DNA of 64,000 bases from Aquabacterium sp. (GTDB taxonomy: Bacteria > Pseudomonadota > Gammaproteobacteria > Burkholderiales > Burkholderiaceae_C): NCBI RefSeq assembly GCF_016234775.1, contig NZ_JACRAH010000018.1, positions 1-64,000 of the forward strand. The letters run 5' to 3'. Shown here one piece after another: positions 20,235-28,587 of this stretch. The notes beneath the pieces were generated by a model. The model was given only the letters and a program-made list of their open reading frames with translations, searched no databases and was not told the DNA's origin. A program made the position numbers and the translations under genes. The number at the start of each line of letters is the position of its first letter. Position 1 is the first letter of the stretch.

Positions 20235-22025
20235 TCAGGCCCGCATCTGTGTGGCGTGGCTGGAACCGCCTTGCGAGAAAAGCTCGACGCACGTGGCTTC
20301 GGGCTCTTCACTGCGCAGCACGGCGTCCACCAGAGGCGCCAGGCGACGCGTATCGGCACGCAGCACCCGCTGTTTGACCGACGCGATCTGAGAGGGGTGC
20401 ATCGAGAAGGTGCGCAACCCCATGGCCAGCAGCAACTCGGTGAAGGTCGGATCACCGGCCATTTCACCGCACACGCTCACCCCCTTGCCTGCTGCACGCG
20501 CCTGCTGAATCGTTGAATGCATCAACTGCAGCACCGCAGGGTGCCAAGGGTCGTAGAGATGGGCCACGGCCTCATCGGCACGGTCAATGGCCAGGGTGTA
20601 CTGGATCAGGTCATTGGTGCCGATCGACACGAAATCGAAATAACGCAGGAAGACGGGCAAGGTCAGGGCCGCAGCCGGCACTTCGATCATCGCGCCCAGT
20701 TCGACCTCGCCAAACGGCTTGCCGGAATCGGCCAGCTGGCGGCGTGCGTGGGCGATGTTGTCCAGCGTCTGGCGGATCTCGCGCTGGCTGGCCAGCATGG
20801 GGATCATGATCTTGACCGGGCCATGGTGCGCGGCTCGCAGCAGCGCACGCAACTGACGGCGGAACATGCTGGGCTCGGCCAGGCTCCAGCGGATGGCACG
20901 CAGGCCCAACGCCGGGTTCAACACCGATTCGTGGCGCAACTCGCTGGCCGACATGCCTTCCAGCGGCTTGTCGGCACCCACGTCCACCGTGCGGATCACG
21001 ACGGGCAGGCCCTTCATGGCTTCCACGGCACGGCGATAGGCGTCGTACTGCTCTTCTTCGTCGGGCAGGTTGTCCGAACGCCCCATGAACAGGAATTCGC
21101 TGCGGAACAGGCCCACACCCACGGCACCGGATTCCAGCGCACCGGGGCCGTCTTCCGGCATCTCGATATTGGCCAGCAACTCCACGCGCTCGCCGTCCAG
21201 CGTCACGGCAGGTGTGTGCCGCAAACGGGCCAGGCGTGAGCGTTCCAGCTCGCTCTGGCGCTGGCGGAAGCGGTACTCCTCCAGCACGATGGGCGAGGGA
21301 TCGACGATCACCAGGCCGGCGTCGCCGTCGATGATGATGCAGTCGTCCTGGCGGATCAGGCTGCTGGCCTGGCGGGCCCCCACCACGGCGGGAATGTCCA
21401 TGCTGCGCGCCACGATGGCCGTGTGGGATGTCTTGCCGCCCACATCGGTCACGAAGCCCGTGAACACGCTGCGCTTGAAAGACAGCATGTCAGCCGGGGC
21501 GATGTCATTGGCCACGAGCACCAGCGGCTCGTCACCACCGAAATCGCGCGTAGTCCGATTGGCATCCGGCACAGCGGAGGGCTCGCCCCGGCTCAGGCTG
21601 CGCAAGAGGCGCTCGATCACCTGCTCCAGATCTGCCTTGCGTTCACGGATGTAAGGATCCTCCATCTCGTCGAACTGGCGTGCCAGCACTTCGAGTTGGG
21701 CGGATACGGCCCACTCTGCGTTGTAATGGCGCTGGCGGATCCAGTCAGCTGCGGCACCCATCAGGGCCTCGTCCTGCAGCAGCATCTGGTGCACGTCCAG
21801 CAGGGCGGCCAGTTCGGCAGGCGCATCGGCGGGCAGATCGCGCTTGAGCGCCTCAAACTCGTCGGCCACCACATCGCGGGCGGTGTACAGGCGGGCCACT
21901 TCCCCATCGATCAAGGATGAATCGATGAAAACGTGCGGCACGTCCACCCGGCTGGATGCGACCAGCACGGCACGGCCGATGGCCACGCCCCGGGAGACGG
22001 GCAAACCGAATATCTGGATGCTCAT
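20235..22025 (-). CDS. ptsI: Phosphoenolpyruvate-protein phosphotransferase (enzyme I)
   Basis: This 596-residue enzyme I passes phosphate from PEP to HPr. The active histidine is His201 in GGKTSHTAIVARS. The PEP-binding barrel has LFRSEFLFMGR, and the catalytic cysteine region is SVCGEMAGD. Length and motifs are normal. What is odd is context: there is no ptsH or EIIA gene next to it, although in many Burkholderiales EI follows EIIA and HPr after gshB. The gene starts 184-190 bases from the divergent acyltransferase gene. Confidence 0.95.
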   Translation of the reverse strand: MSIQIFGLPVSRGVAIGRAVLVASSRVDVPHVFIDSSLIDGEVARLYTARDVVADEFEALKRDLPADAPAELAALLDVHQMLLQDEALMGAAADWIRQRHYNAEWAVSAQLEVLARQFDEMEDPYIRERKADLEQVIERLLRSLSRGEPSAVPDANRTTRDFGGDEPLVLVANDIAPADMLSFKRSVFTGFVTDVGGKTSHTAIVARSMDIPAVVGARQASSLIRQDDCIIIDGDAGLVIVDPSPIVLEEYRFRQRQSELERSRLARLRHTPAVTLDGERVELLANIEMPEDGPGALESGAVGVGLFRSEFLFMGRSDNLPDEEEQYDAYRRAVEAMKGLPVVIRTVDVGADKPLEGMSASELRHESVLNPALGLRAIRWSLAEPSMFRRQLRALLRAAHHGPVKIMIPMLASQREIRQTLDNIAHARRQLADSGKPFGEVELGAMIEVPAAALTLPVFLRYFDFVSIGTNDLIQYTLAIDRADEAVAHLYDPWHPAVLQLMHSTIQQARAAGKGVSVCGEMAGDPTFTELLLAMGLRTFSMHPSQIASVKQRVLRADTRRLAPLVDAVLRSEEPEATCVELFSQGGSSHATQMRA

Positions 22026-22129
22026 ACACCCAATCCTAGCAGCGTGGACCTGCTCCGTGTTTCAGGATTTGTCATGAGGATTAACGCGGATCAAATACCC
22101 CCTGGGCCATCCGGGCCCCATTCACGCAA

Positions 22130-22141
22130 ATGTCATGACAT
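22130..22141 (+). promoter_or_regulatory. 12-bp palindrome between ptsI and the acyltransferase gene
   Basis: ATGTCATGACAT is a perfect 12-base palindrome in the divergent ptsI/acyltransferase intergenic region. Its size and position suit a repressor or activator dimer, but nothing identifies the protein. Confidence 0.3.
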
Positions 22142-22214
22142 GTTCACGGTTGCGTCACCGGCCATGGCAACACTGCCATCTCATGTCCATGAAGCCCAAC
22201 GACTGGAGATGACG

Positions 22215-23081
22215 ATGCGTGACCTCCCCCTGCCCACCCTGCCGATGGCAGACCTGTCTTCTCAACTTACGGCCGAATCCCGCGCCGCCCGGAGGTCACT
22301 TCACCCGAGCTCCGATGCACAGCCGGCTGCTGGTGGCAAGCAACGACAGGCCCTGGAAGTCGTTTGGGCTCGCACTGAGGAAGATGTTCGCGCCGCGCAG
22401 CGCCTGAGATACGACATCTTCGCCGGCGAAATGGGCGCTCGCCTGAGCGTGCCACCCGGCAGCCCCGAAGGCCATGACATCGACCTGTTCGACAGCTACT
22501 GCGAGCACCTGCTGGTGCGCCTGGGCTCCGAGAACGGCGAGCCGGGCGAGGTGATCGGCACCTACCGCGTGATGACGCCTGACGCGGCCAAGCGCGTGGG
22601 CGGCCTCTACAGCGAAACCGAATTCGACCTGACCCGCCTGCGCCCCTTGCGCGGCAAGATGGTGGAGCTGGGCCGCTCTTGCGTTCACCCGGATCACCGC
22701 AACGGCGGCGCCATCATGGCCCTGTGGGGTGCGCTGGCCGAGTTCATGGTCCGCAACGATCTGGACACCATGATCGGCTGTGCCAGCATCAGCATGCGCG
22801 ACGGCGGCCACGTGGCCGCCAGCCTGTGGGAACAACTGCGCCACACGCACCTGGCCCCGATCGACCTGCAAGTGCGCCCGCGCCTGCCTTTGCCGGTTGA
22901 AGAACTGGATCACCACCTGCAAGTGGACCCGCCCGCACTGATCAAAGGCTATCTCCGCTGCGGCGCCAAGATTTTGGGCGCCCCAGCCTGGGATCCTGAC
23001 TTCAACACCGCAGACCTGCCCATGCTGATGCGCATCGCCGATCTGCCGGCCCGCTATCGCCGCCATTTCCTGGGCGCCTGA
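22215..23081 (+). CDS. GNAT-like acyltransferase (OlsB / N-acyl amino acid synthase type)
   Basis: This protein of about 288 residues resembles the acyl-homoserine-lactone-synthase/OlsB-like GNAT branch: it has LRYDIFAGEMGARL, then EHLLV..IGTYRVM, then VELGRSCVHPDHRNGGAI. Members of the OlsB branch transfer a 3-hydroxyacyl chain from ACP to ornithine. Close relatives were once labelled hemolysin-like. Without an OlsA-type partner nearby the product is uncertain. The start at ATG 22215 has GGAG six bases upstream. ATG 22209 is an alternative. Confidence 0.8.
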   Translation: MRDLPLPTLPMADLSSQLTAESRAARRSLHPSSDAQPAAGGKQRQALEVVWARTEEDVRAAQRLRYDIFAGEMGARLSVPPGSPEGHDIDLFDSYCEHLLVRLGSENGEPGEVIGTYRVMTPDAAKRVGGLYSETEFDLTRLRPLRGKMVELGRSCVHPDHRNGGAIMALWGALAEFMVRNDLDTMIGCASISMRDGGHVAASLWEQLRHTHLAPIDLQVRPRLPLPVEELDHHLQVDPPALIKGYLRCGAKILGAPAWDPDFNTADLPMLMRIADLPARYRRHFLGA

Positions 23082-23182
23082 GGCCTCGGACAAGCCGTTT
23101 TTCGCGCTCAAAGCGAGGCAAAGAACGGCAAACAATCCAGCCAAGCGGGCTGGACGCCCCGGCAACGCATAGACTGCGCGCC

Positions 23183-24565
23183 ATGAGTCGTCCAGCCCGC
23201 CCTTCATCCCCCATCGAATCATCCCCCCAGGCAGGCAGCCTGCCCTTGTGGCAATTGCTGAGTGGCTGCGCCGATGCCGTCGCAGCCGTCCGCCAGGGCC
23301 AATCGCTGACCGACGTCCTGGCCGCGCGCCGCCCACAGGAGCGCCCCGGCGTGCAGGCCCTGTCGTTTGCCGTGCTGCGCCGCCTGGGCACCGCCGAAGC
23401 CCTGCGCAAGAAGCTGGTTCCCAAGGCGCCGCAAGCCTGGGTGGACGCCCTGCTGCTGTCAGCGCTGGCATTGGCGTGCGGCACCGAATACAACGAACAC
23501 ACGCTGGTAGACCAGGCCGTGGAAGCCGCCAAGCGCCGCGCCCGGCCCGCCAGCGGCATGGTCAACGCCGTGCTGCGCCGCTTCCTGCGTGAGCGCGGTG
23601 AACTGCTGGCCGGGATCGAGCAGGATCCGGTCGCCAGCTTCAACCACCCCGCCTGGTGGATCAAACGCCTGAAGCAGGACTGGCCCGACCACTGGCAAGC
23701 CATCCTGATGGCCAACCAGGAACAGCCGCCCATGACCCTGCGGGTCAACCAGCGCCATCACACGGTCAAGGCCTACCGACAGCAACTCATCGATGCGGGC
23801 ATCCTGTCGGCCGACGCCGGCCATGAGGCGCAGGCCAGTGGTGCGCCCGTTGTACCGGCTGATCAGCCCGACCCCATCGTTCTGGCTCAAGGCGTCCCCG
23901 TCAACCGCTTGCCGGGCTTCGAGCAAGGTGATGTGTCCGTGCAAGATGCCGCCGCCCAGATTGCCGCGCCTTTGCTGGTCCACGCCGGAGGCCGCACTTT
24001 GCCCGCTGGCGCCCGCGTGCTGGATGCCTGTGCAGCCCCTGGCGGCAAGACAGCCCATCTGCTCGAACTGGCCGATCTGGCCGTGACGGCGCTGGACGCT
24101 GATCCACAGCGGCTCGTGCGCGTCAACGAGACTCTGAGCCGACTGGGCCTGAGCGCACGCACCATCGCTGCCGATGCCAGCCACCCCGCCGGCTGGTGGG
24201 ACGGCCAGGCGTTTGACGCCATCTTGCTGGATGCGCCCTGCAGCGCCTCCGGCATCGTGCGACGCCACCCCGACGTGCGCTGGCTGCGCCGTGAATCCGA
24301 CATCAGCGCCCTGGCCCGAACCCAGGACGCCATCCTCGATGCTCTGTGGCCGCTGCTCAAGCCCGGCGGCCATCTGCTGTACTGCACCTGCTCCGTCTTC
24401 AAAATGGAAGGCCAGGATCGCATCGACGCGTTTTTGCAACGCACCTCGGACGCCCAGGCTCGCCCCTCGCCCGGCCACCTGTTGCCTGTGGTCGAATACC
24501 TTGACCCCGCCCGGCACAACCGTGGCGACGGCTTTTTCTACGCCCTGCTGTCCAAAACCACCTAG
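23183..24565 (+). CDS. rsmB: 16S rRNA (cytosine-967-C5)-methyltransferase
   Basis: This 460-residue protein has an N-terminal NusB-like RNA-binding domain (about 15-150) and a C-terminal SAM-dependent m5C methyltransferase domain. The SAM site is DACAAPGGKTAHL. The two catalytic cysteines are in LLDAPCSASG and YCTCSVFKMEG. Length fits RsmB. It starts the conserved Burkholderiales block rsmB-DUF4390-ntrY-ntrX. A roughly 25-residue insertion in the middle (about 213-240) carries low-complexity sequence. Confidence 0.93.
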   Translation: MSRPARPSSPIESSPQAGSLPLWQLLSGCADAVAAVRQGQSLTDVLAARRPQERPGVQALSFAVLRRLGTAEALRKKLVPKAPQAWVDALLLSALALACGTEYNEHTLVDQAVEAAKRRARPASGMVNAVLRRFLRERGELLAGIEQDPVASFNHPAWWIKRLKQDWPDHWQAILMANQEQPPMTLRVNQRHHTVKAYRQQLIDAGILSADAGHEAQASGAPVVPADQPDPIVLAQGVPVNRLPGFEQGDVSVQDAAAQIAAPLLVHAGGRTLPAGARVLDACAAPGGKTAHLLELADLAVTALDADPQRLVRVNETLSRLGLSARTIAADASHPAGWWDGQAFDAILLDAPCSASGIVRRHPDVRWLRRESDISALARTQDAILDALWPLLKPGGHLLYCTCSVFKMEGQDRIDAFLQRTSDAQARPSPGHLLPVVEYLDPARHNRGDGFFYALLSKTT

Positions 24566-24573
24566 GGTGCGTG

Positions 24574-25167
24574 ATGTCCCAGATGCGCCGCCGAGAACTG
24601 CTCAAAAGCAGTGCCTCAGCCTTGCTTGCTGCCACCATGGCACCGGCAGGGCGGCTCGCGCATGCCGAAACACCTGGGCACCGCAGTGTTGAGCTGGACA
24701 AACTCGCCATCATGCACACCGACGAAGGCGTGCTGCTGAGTTACAGCGCGCGTTTTGACCTGCCACGCGATCTGGAACTGGCGCTCAGCAAAGGCATTGC
24801 CGTCGTGTTCGTGGCCGAAGCCAATGTGTTTCGCAAGCGCTGGTACTGGACAGACCAGCCCAAAGGTGAAACCACACGCCGCTGGCGCCTGGCCTACCAA
24901 CCCCTGACGCGCCGCTGGAAGCTCAATCTGGACGGCCTGAGTCGGCACTACGCCACCCTCAACGAAGCCCTGGACGCCCTGCGTCGAACGGACCGCTGGC
25001 GTATCGCCGACCCTATTGCAGGTGCCGATGATCAGGACTGCTACGTGGACTTCAGCTTCCGCCTCGATACCGATGAACTCCCGCGCCCCCTGCAAATTGG
25101 CCTGGGCGGCCTGCTGGACTGGAACCTGGATGTGCAGCGCCGCGCCTGGGTGCCGGCCTTGCGCTGA
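24574..25167 (+). CDS. DUF4390 exported protein
   Basis: This 197-residue protein has a DUF4390 domain (about 38-195), known only from conserved proteobacterial genes between rsmB and ntrY. The N-terminus MSQMRRRELLKSSASALL has a twin arginine followed by a hydrophobic stretch and an AHA cleavage site, suggesting Tat- or Sec-type export. Function is unknown. Location suggests a link to the NtrY sensor, for example as an envelope partner. ATG 24574 is preferred because AGGG lies six bases before it. GTG 24571 is an alternative. Confidence 0.85.
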   Translation: MSQMRRRELLKSSASALLAATMAPAGRLAHAETPGHRSVELDKLAIMHTDEGVLLSYSARFDLPRDLELALSKGIAVVFVAEANVFRKRWYWTDQPKGETTRRWRLAYQPLTRRWKLNLDGLSRHYATLNEALDALRRTDRWRIADPIAGADDQDCYVDFSFRLDTDELPRPLQIGLGGLLDWNLDVQRRAWVPALR

Positions 25168-25190
25168 ATGAGTCTGGCACAAGGCAGCTC

Positions 25191-27560
25191 ATGAGCACCA
25201 TCAAAGCCAACCGCTGGGCCTGGATCGTCGCCGGCGTGGCCATGGGCGGCGCCGGCCTGATCCTCTCCTTCCTGCTGGTCTTTGCCACACAGAACAGCGA
25301 GCGCTACGAGCCGCACTATCAATGGCTGCTTTGGGCAAATGTGGCACTGGCTGCCGGGCTGATCCTGGTCATCCTCATCGCCCTGGCACGGCTTGCCCTG
25401 CGCCTGCGCGCCCGCAAGTTCGGCAGCAAACTGTTGCTCAAGCTCGCGGGCATCTTCGGTCTGGTGGGCCTGCTGCCGGGCTTGCTGATCTACACCGTGT
25501 CCTACCAGTTCGTCTCACGCAGCATCGAAACCTGGTTTGACGTGCGCGTGGAAGGGGCGCTGGAAGCCGGGCTCAACCTGGGCCGCAGCACGCTGGACAA
25601 CCTCACCATCGACCTCGCCAACAAGGCCCGACTGGCGGCAGAACGCTTGAGCACGCCATCGGCCGGGAATGGCCAGTTAACCGGCCCCACCACGACCGGC
25701 ATCATCGAGCTGGAGCGTTTGCGCGAACAACTGGGGGCACAGGTCGTCACCCTGCTGACCGAGTCCGGGCAGGTTGAACTGACAGCAGGCGGCGACGGCA
25801 CACGCATACTGGCAGCCGAGCGCCTGCCACTCAGCTGGCGACAGGAAGCCCGCAGCAAAGGCGTGATGGCGCTGGTAGAAGGCTTGGATGACCGCAACGA
25901 GGACAGTCTGGAGCGCAAGCCGGATGCTGCTGTCGCGCCATTGCCCAGCGTGGCGCGAGTCCTGGCACTAGCCTGGGTGCCGGACAACAGCTTCAGCCTG
26001 CAAGCCCGCGGCCACTACCTGCTGATCACGCAGCAGTTGCAACCCCAACTGGTGCGCAACGCGCTGGACGTACAAGCCGCCTACCGCGAATACCAGCAGC
26101 GCTCGCTGAGCCGTGTCGGCCTCAAGCGCATGTACATCGGCACGCTCACGCTGGCCCTGATCCTGGCCGTGTTCGGTGCCTTCCTGCTCGCTGCCATCCT
26201 CGGCCAGCAACTGGCTCGCCCTTTGCTGCTGCTCGCCGAAGGTGTGGGGGAAGTGGCCCGCGGCGACCTGCGGCCCAAGGCCATCTTCACGTCTACCGAT
26301 GAACTGGGCGGTCTGACGCGATCCTTTGCCGCGATGACCCAGCAGTTGGCCGATGCGCGCACGCTTGCCAACCGCAGCGTGCAGGAGCTCGACAGTGCCC
26401 GCGCCCACTTGCAGACCATCCTCGACAACCTCACCGCGGGCGTGATCGTGTTCGACTCCACCGGCCGCATCGACATGGTCAACCCAGGCGCCACGCGCAT
26501 CCTGCGCCTGCCCCTGTCGGCCTACAAAGGTCGCTACCTGGCCGACGTGAACGGCCTGCAGGCCTTTGCCGACACCATCCGCCAACGCTTTGACCTGTAC
26601 GCCAGCGACCCCGTACCAGGCGAACGCCAGCAATGGCAGGAGTCCTACGAGCTTAGCCTGCCTTCCAGCCCTGAACCGCTGACCCTGCTGGTGCGGGGCG
26701 CGGAGCTTCCACCCAACGAGCGGCTCATCGTGTTCGATGACCTCACAGAAGTGGTATCCGCTCAACGTGCAGAAGCCTGGAGCGAAGTGGCGCGCCGCGT
26801 GGCCCACGAGATCAAGAACCCGCTGACCCCCATCCAGCTGTCAGCCGAACGCATGCAGATGAAGCTGGAAGGCAAACTCGACGAGCCAGGACAACAATTG
26901 TTGACTCGATCAGTCAACACCATCGTCACGCAGGTGCAGGCACTCAAGACCTTGATCAACGAGTTCAGGGACTTCGCGCGGATGCCAACGGCCAAACTCA
27001 CCCCGATCGATCTCAACGAGCTGATCAGCGATGTGCTGGCCCTGTATGGGCATGCCATCGAACAGGGTACGCTGCAAGTCGAACTCAAGCCCGACCTGCC
27101 CGAGATCATGGGCGACGCCACCCTGCTAAGGCAGGTCGTTCACAACCTCGTTCAAAACGCACTGGATGCAGTCGGCGAACAAGCGGTTGCTGATGTGACG
27201 CCGAATGTGCTCATACGCACCGACGCACCGTTGAAGGACGATGGCAGCATCCGTGCCGTGCGCCTTGTGGTGCGAGACAATGGGCCGGGCTTCCCTGACA
27301 AGATCCTCAAGCGTGCGTTCGAGCCCTATCTGACCACCAAGAACAAAGGCACAGGGCTCGGCCTGGCGGTGGTCAAGAAGATCGCCGATGAACACGGCGC
27401 GTTAGTCAGGCTGCGCAATTTCAGTGACAGCAACGATTCGATACCTAAAAGCAGCTCGAAACTAGGGTATCCCTCACAAGCTCATACTGTGAGAGGGGCT
27501 CAAGTTTCGTTATCATTTTCAAAGCTGTCATCTAAATCTGCCCAAGCTGGGTCACACTAG
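25191..27560 (+). CDS. ntrY: NtrY-like membrane histidine kinase
   Basis: This 789-residue sensor has two N-terminal helices (about 12-35 and 48-68), a further helix near 88-108, a large extracytoplasmic or linker region, a membrane helix at about 310-335, a HAMP domain, a PAS domain (about 400-510), a HisKA domain with the histidine in RRVAHEIKNPLTPIQLSAER, and a HATPase domain ending in GTGLGLAVVKKIADEHG. NtrY-type kinases respond to nitrogen or redox state. Just after the ATPase domain is an unusual Ser/Asp/Lys-rich segment of about 25 residues of visibly lower GC content before the usual GAQVSLSFSK tail. Confidence 0.9.
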   Translation: MSTIKANRWAWIVAGVAMGGAGLILSFLLVFATQNSERYEPHYQWLLWANVALAAGLILVILIALARLALRLRARKFGSKLLLKLAGIFGLVGLLPGLLIYTVSYQFVSRSIETWFDVRVEGALEAGLNLGRSTLDNLTIDLANKARLAAERLSTPSAGNGQLTGPTTTGIIELERLREQLGAQVVTLLTESGQVELTAGGDGTRILAAERLPLSWRQEARSKGVMALVEGLDDRNEDSLERKPDAAVAPLPSVARVLALAWVPDNSFSLQARGHYLLITQQLQPQLVRNALDVQAAYREYQQRSLSRVGLKRMYIGTLTLALILAVFGAFLLAAILGQQLARPLLLLAEGVGEVARGDLRPKAIFTSTDELGGLTRSFAAMTQQLADARTLANRSVQELDSARAHLQTILDNLTAGVIVFDSTGRIDMVNPGATRILRLPLSAYKGRYLADVNGLQAFADTIRQRFDLYASDPVPGERQQWQESYELSLPSSPEPLTLLVRGAELPPNERLIVFDDLTEVVSAQRAEAWSEVARRVAHEIKNPLTPIQLSAERMQMKLEGKLDEPGQQLLTRSVNTIVTQVQALKTLINEFRDFARMPTAKLTPIDLNELISDVLALYGHAIEQGTLQVELKPDLPEIMGDATLLRQVVHNLVQNALDAVGEQAVADVTPNVLIRTDAPLKDDGSIRAVRLVVRDNGPGFPDKILKRAFEPYLTTKNKGTGLGLAVVKKIADEHGALVRLRNFSDSNDSIPKSSSKLGYPSQAHTVRGAQVSLSFSKLSSKSAQAGSH

Positions 27561-27593
27561 TCATAGTTCCCATCTAAGGGGTCAAACAAATTC

Positions 27594-28382
27594 ATGGCCA
27601 CCATTCTTGTTGTTGACGACGAACTGGGCATCCGTGCCCTGCTGTCAGAAATCCTGAGCGACGAAGGACACTCCGTCGAACTCGCCGAAAACGCCGCCAA
27701 GGCACGCATCCTGCGTGAACAGTGCAAGCCCGATCTGGTGCTGCTCGATATCTGGATGCCCGATGTAGACGGCGTCACCCTCCTCAAAGAGTGGTCTGCA
27801 AGCGGCCAACTCACCATGCCTGTGATCATGATGTCCGGCCACGGCACCATTGACACGGCCGTGGAAGCCACCAAGTTCGGTGCGCAGTCCTTCCTGGAAA
27901 AGCCCATCACCATGCAGAAGTTGCTGCGTGCGGTCGAACAGGGCCTGACCAAACCCACGCCTCGCGCGGCGGCCACGCCTGCACCGACCGTGCATCTGGC
28001 CACCGTCACGCCCATCACCGCAGCATCGTCCTATGCCGGCATCACCAGCATGAGTTCGCCCATTCGCAGCGAACTGGTTGGTGGCAGTGATGCACATCAC
28101 CACAGCAGCCCCGTGTCGTACAACACGGTGCAACCGGTATCGAGCATGAACGGCCACACGCCGAGCGGCCCATCGCATGAGCAAAGCTTCGAGCTTGATC
28201 GCCCACTGCGTGAAGCGCGTGATGACTTCGAACGCGCCTACTTCGAGTTCCACCTGGCGCGCGAAGGCGGCAGCATGACCCGCGTTGCCGAAAAAACCGG
28301 CCTGGAGCGCACCCACCTGTATCGAAAACTCAAACAACTTGGCGTTGATTTGGGTCGCAGCAAGAAAACTGCCGTAAATTGA
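27594..28382 (+). CDS. NtrX-like response regulator lacking the AAA+ domain
   Basis: This 262-residue regulator has a receiver domain (1-120, Asp52 in LLDIWMPDVDG, Lys in FLEKPI), a low-complexity linker (about 122-205, rich in Ala, Pro, Ser and His), and a Fis-type helix-turn-helix (about 212-258, MTRVAEKTGLERTHLYRKLKQLG). Canonical NtrX has about 450 residues with a central sigma-54-interacting AAA+ domain. None is present here, so it cannot activate sigma-54 promoters in the normal way and probably acts as a direct repressor or activator. It follows ntrY by 33 bases. Confidence 0.88.
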   Translation: MATILVVDDELGIRALLSEILSDEGHSVELAENAAKARILREQCKPDLVLLDIWMPDVDGVTLLKEWSASGQLTMPVIMMSGHGTIDTAVEATKFGAQSFLEKPITMQKLLRAVEQGLTKPTPRAAATPAPTVHLATVTPITAASSYAGITSMSSPIRSELVGGSDAHHHSSPVSYNTVQPVSSMNGHTPSGPSHEQSFELDRPLREARDDFERAYFEFHLAREGGSMTRVAEKTGLERTHLYRKLKQLGVDLGRSKKTAVN

Positions 28383-28436
28383 TGTATAGTCTAAGTCTTC
28401 GCTGATCACTGCAACGCGGTTTTGAGCTGAAGAAAT

Positions 28437-28512
28437 GGCCTGGTAGCTCAGTTGGTAGAGCAGCGGATTGAAAATCCGCGTGTCGGTGGTTCGATTCCGC
28501 CCCAGGCCACCA
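28437..28512 (+). tRNA. tRNA-Phe (GAA)
   Basis: This 76-base tRNA has acceptor GGCCTGG (28437-28443) paired with CCAGGCC (28502-28508), discriminator A, and an encoded CCA (28510-28512). The anticodon stem GCGGA/TCCGC encloses loop TTGAAAA with anticodon GAA at 28470-28472, which decodes phenylalanine. The T arm has the GGTTCGATTCC pattern. It is isolated, 54 bases after the NtrX-like gene. Confidence 0.97.
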
Positions 28513-28520
28513 AAAAATTC

Positions 28521-28555
28521 AAAGGCCCCGCAAGCTTTCAGCTCGCGGGGCCTTT
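28521..28555 (+). terminator. Strong hairpin terminator after tRNA-Phe
   Basis: An 11-bp perfect stem AAAGGCCCCGC (28521-28531) / GCGGGGCCTTT (28545-28555) follows the tRNA 8 bases later. The A-tract/T-tract symmetry lets it work in both directions. Confidence 0.85.
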
Positions 28556-28587
28556 CCGCATATTCGGCGGTTCAGAGCGCCAAACTC

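Noticed and set aside
28468..28587. N-terminal extension of the heptosyltransferase through tRNA-Phe
   Set aside because: The frame is open by chance through the tRNA and its terminator. ATG 28588, just after the terminator, gives the family-like N-terminus.
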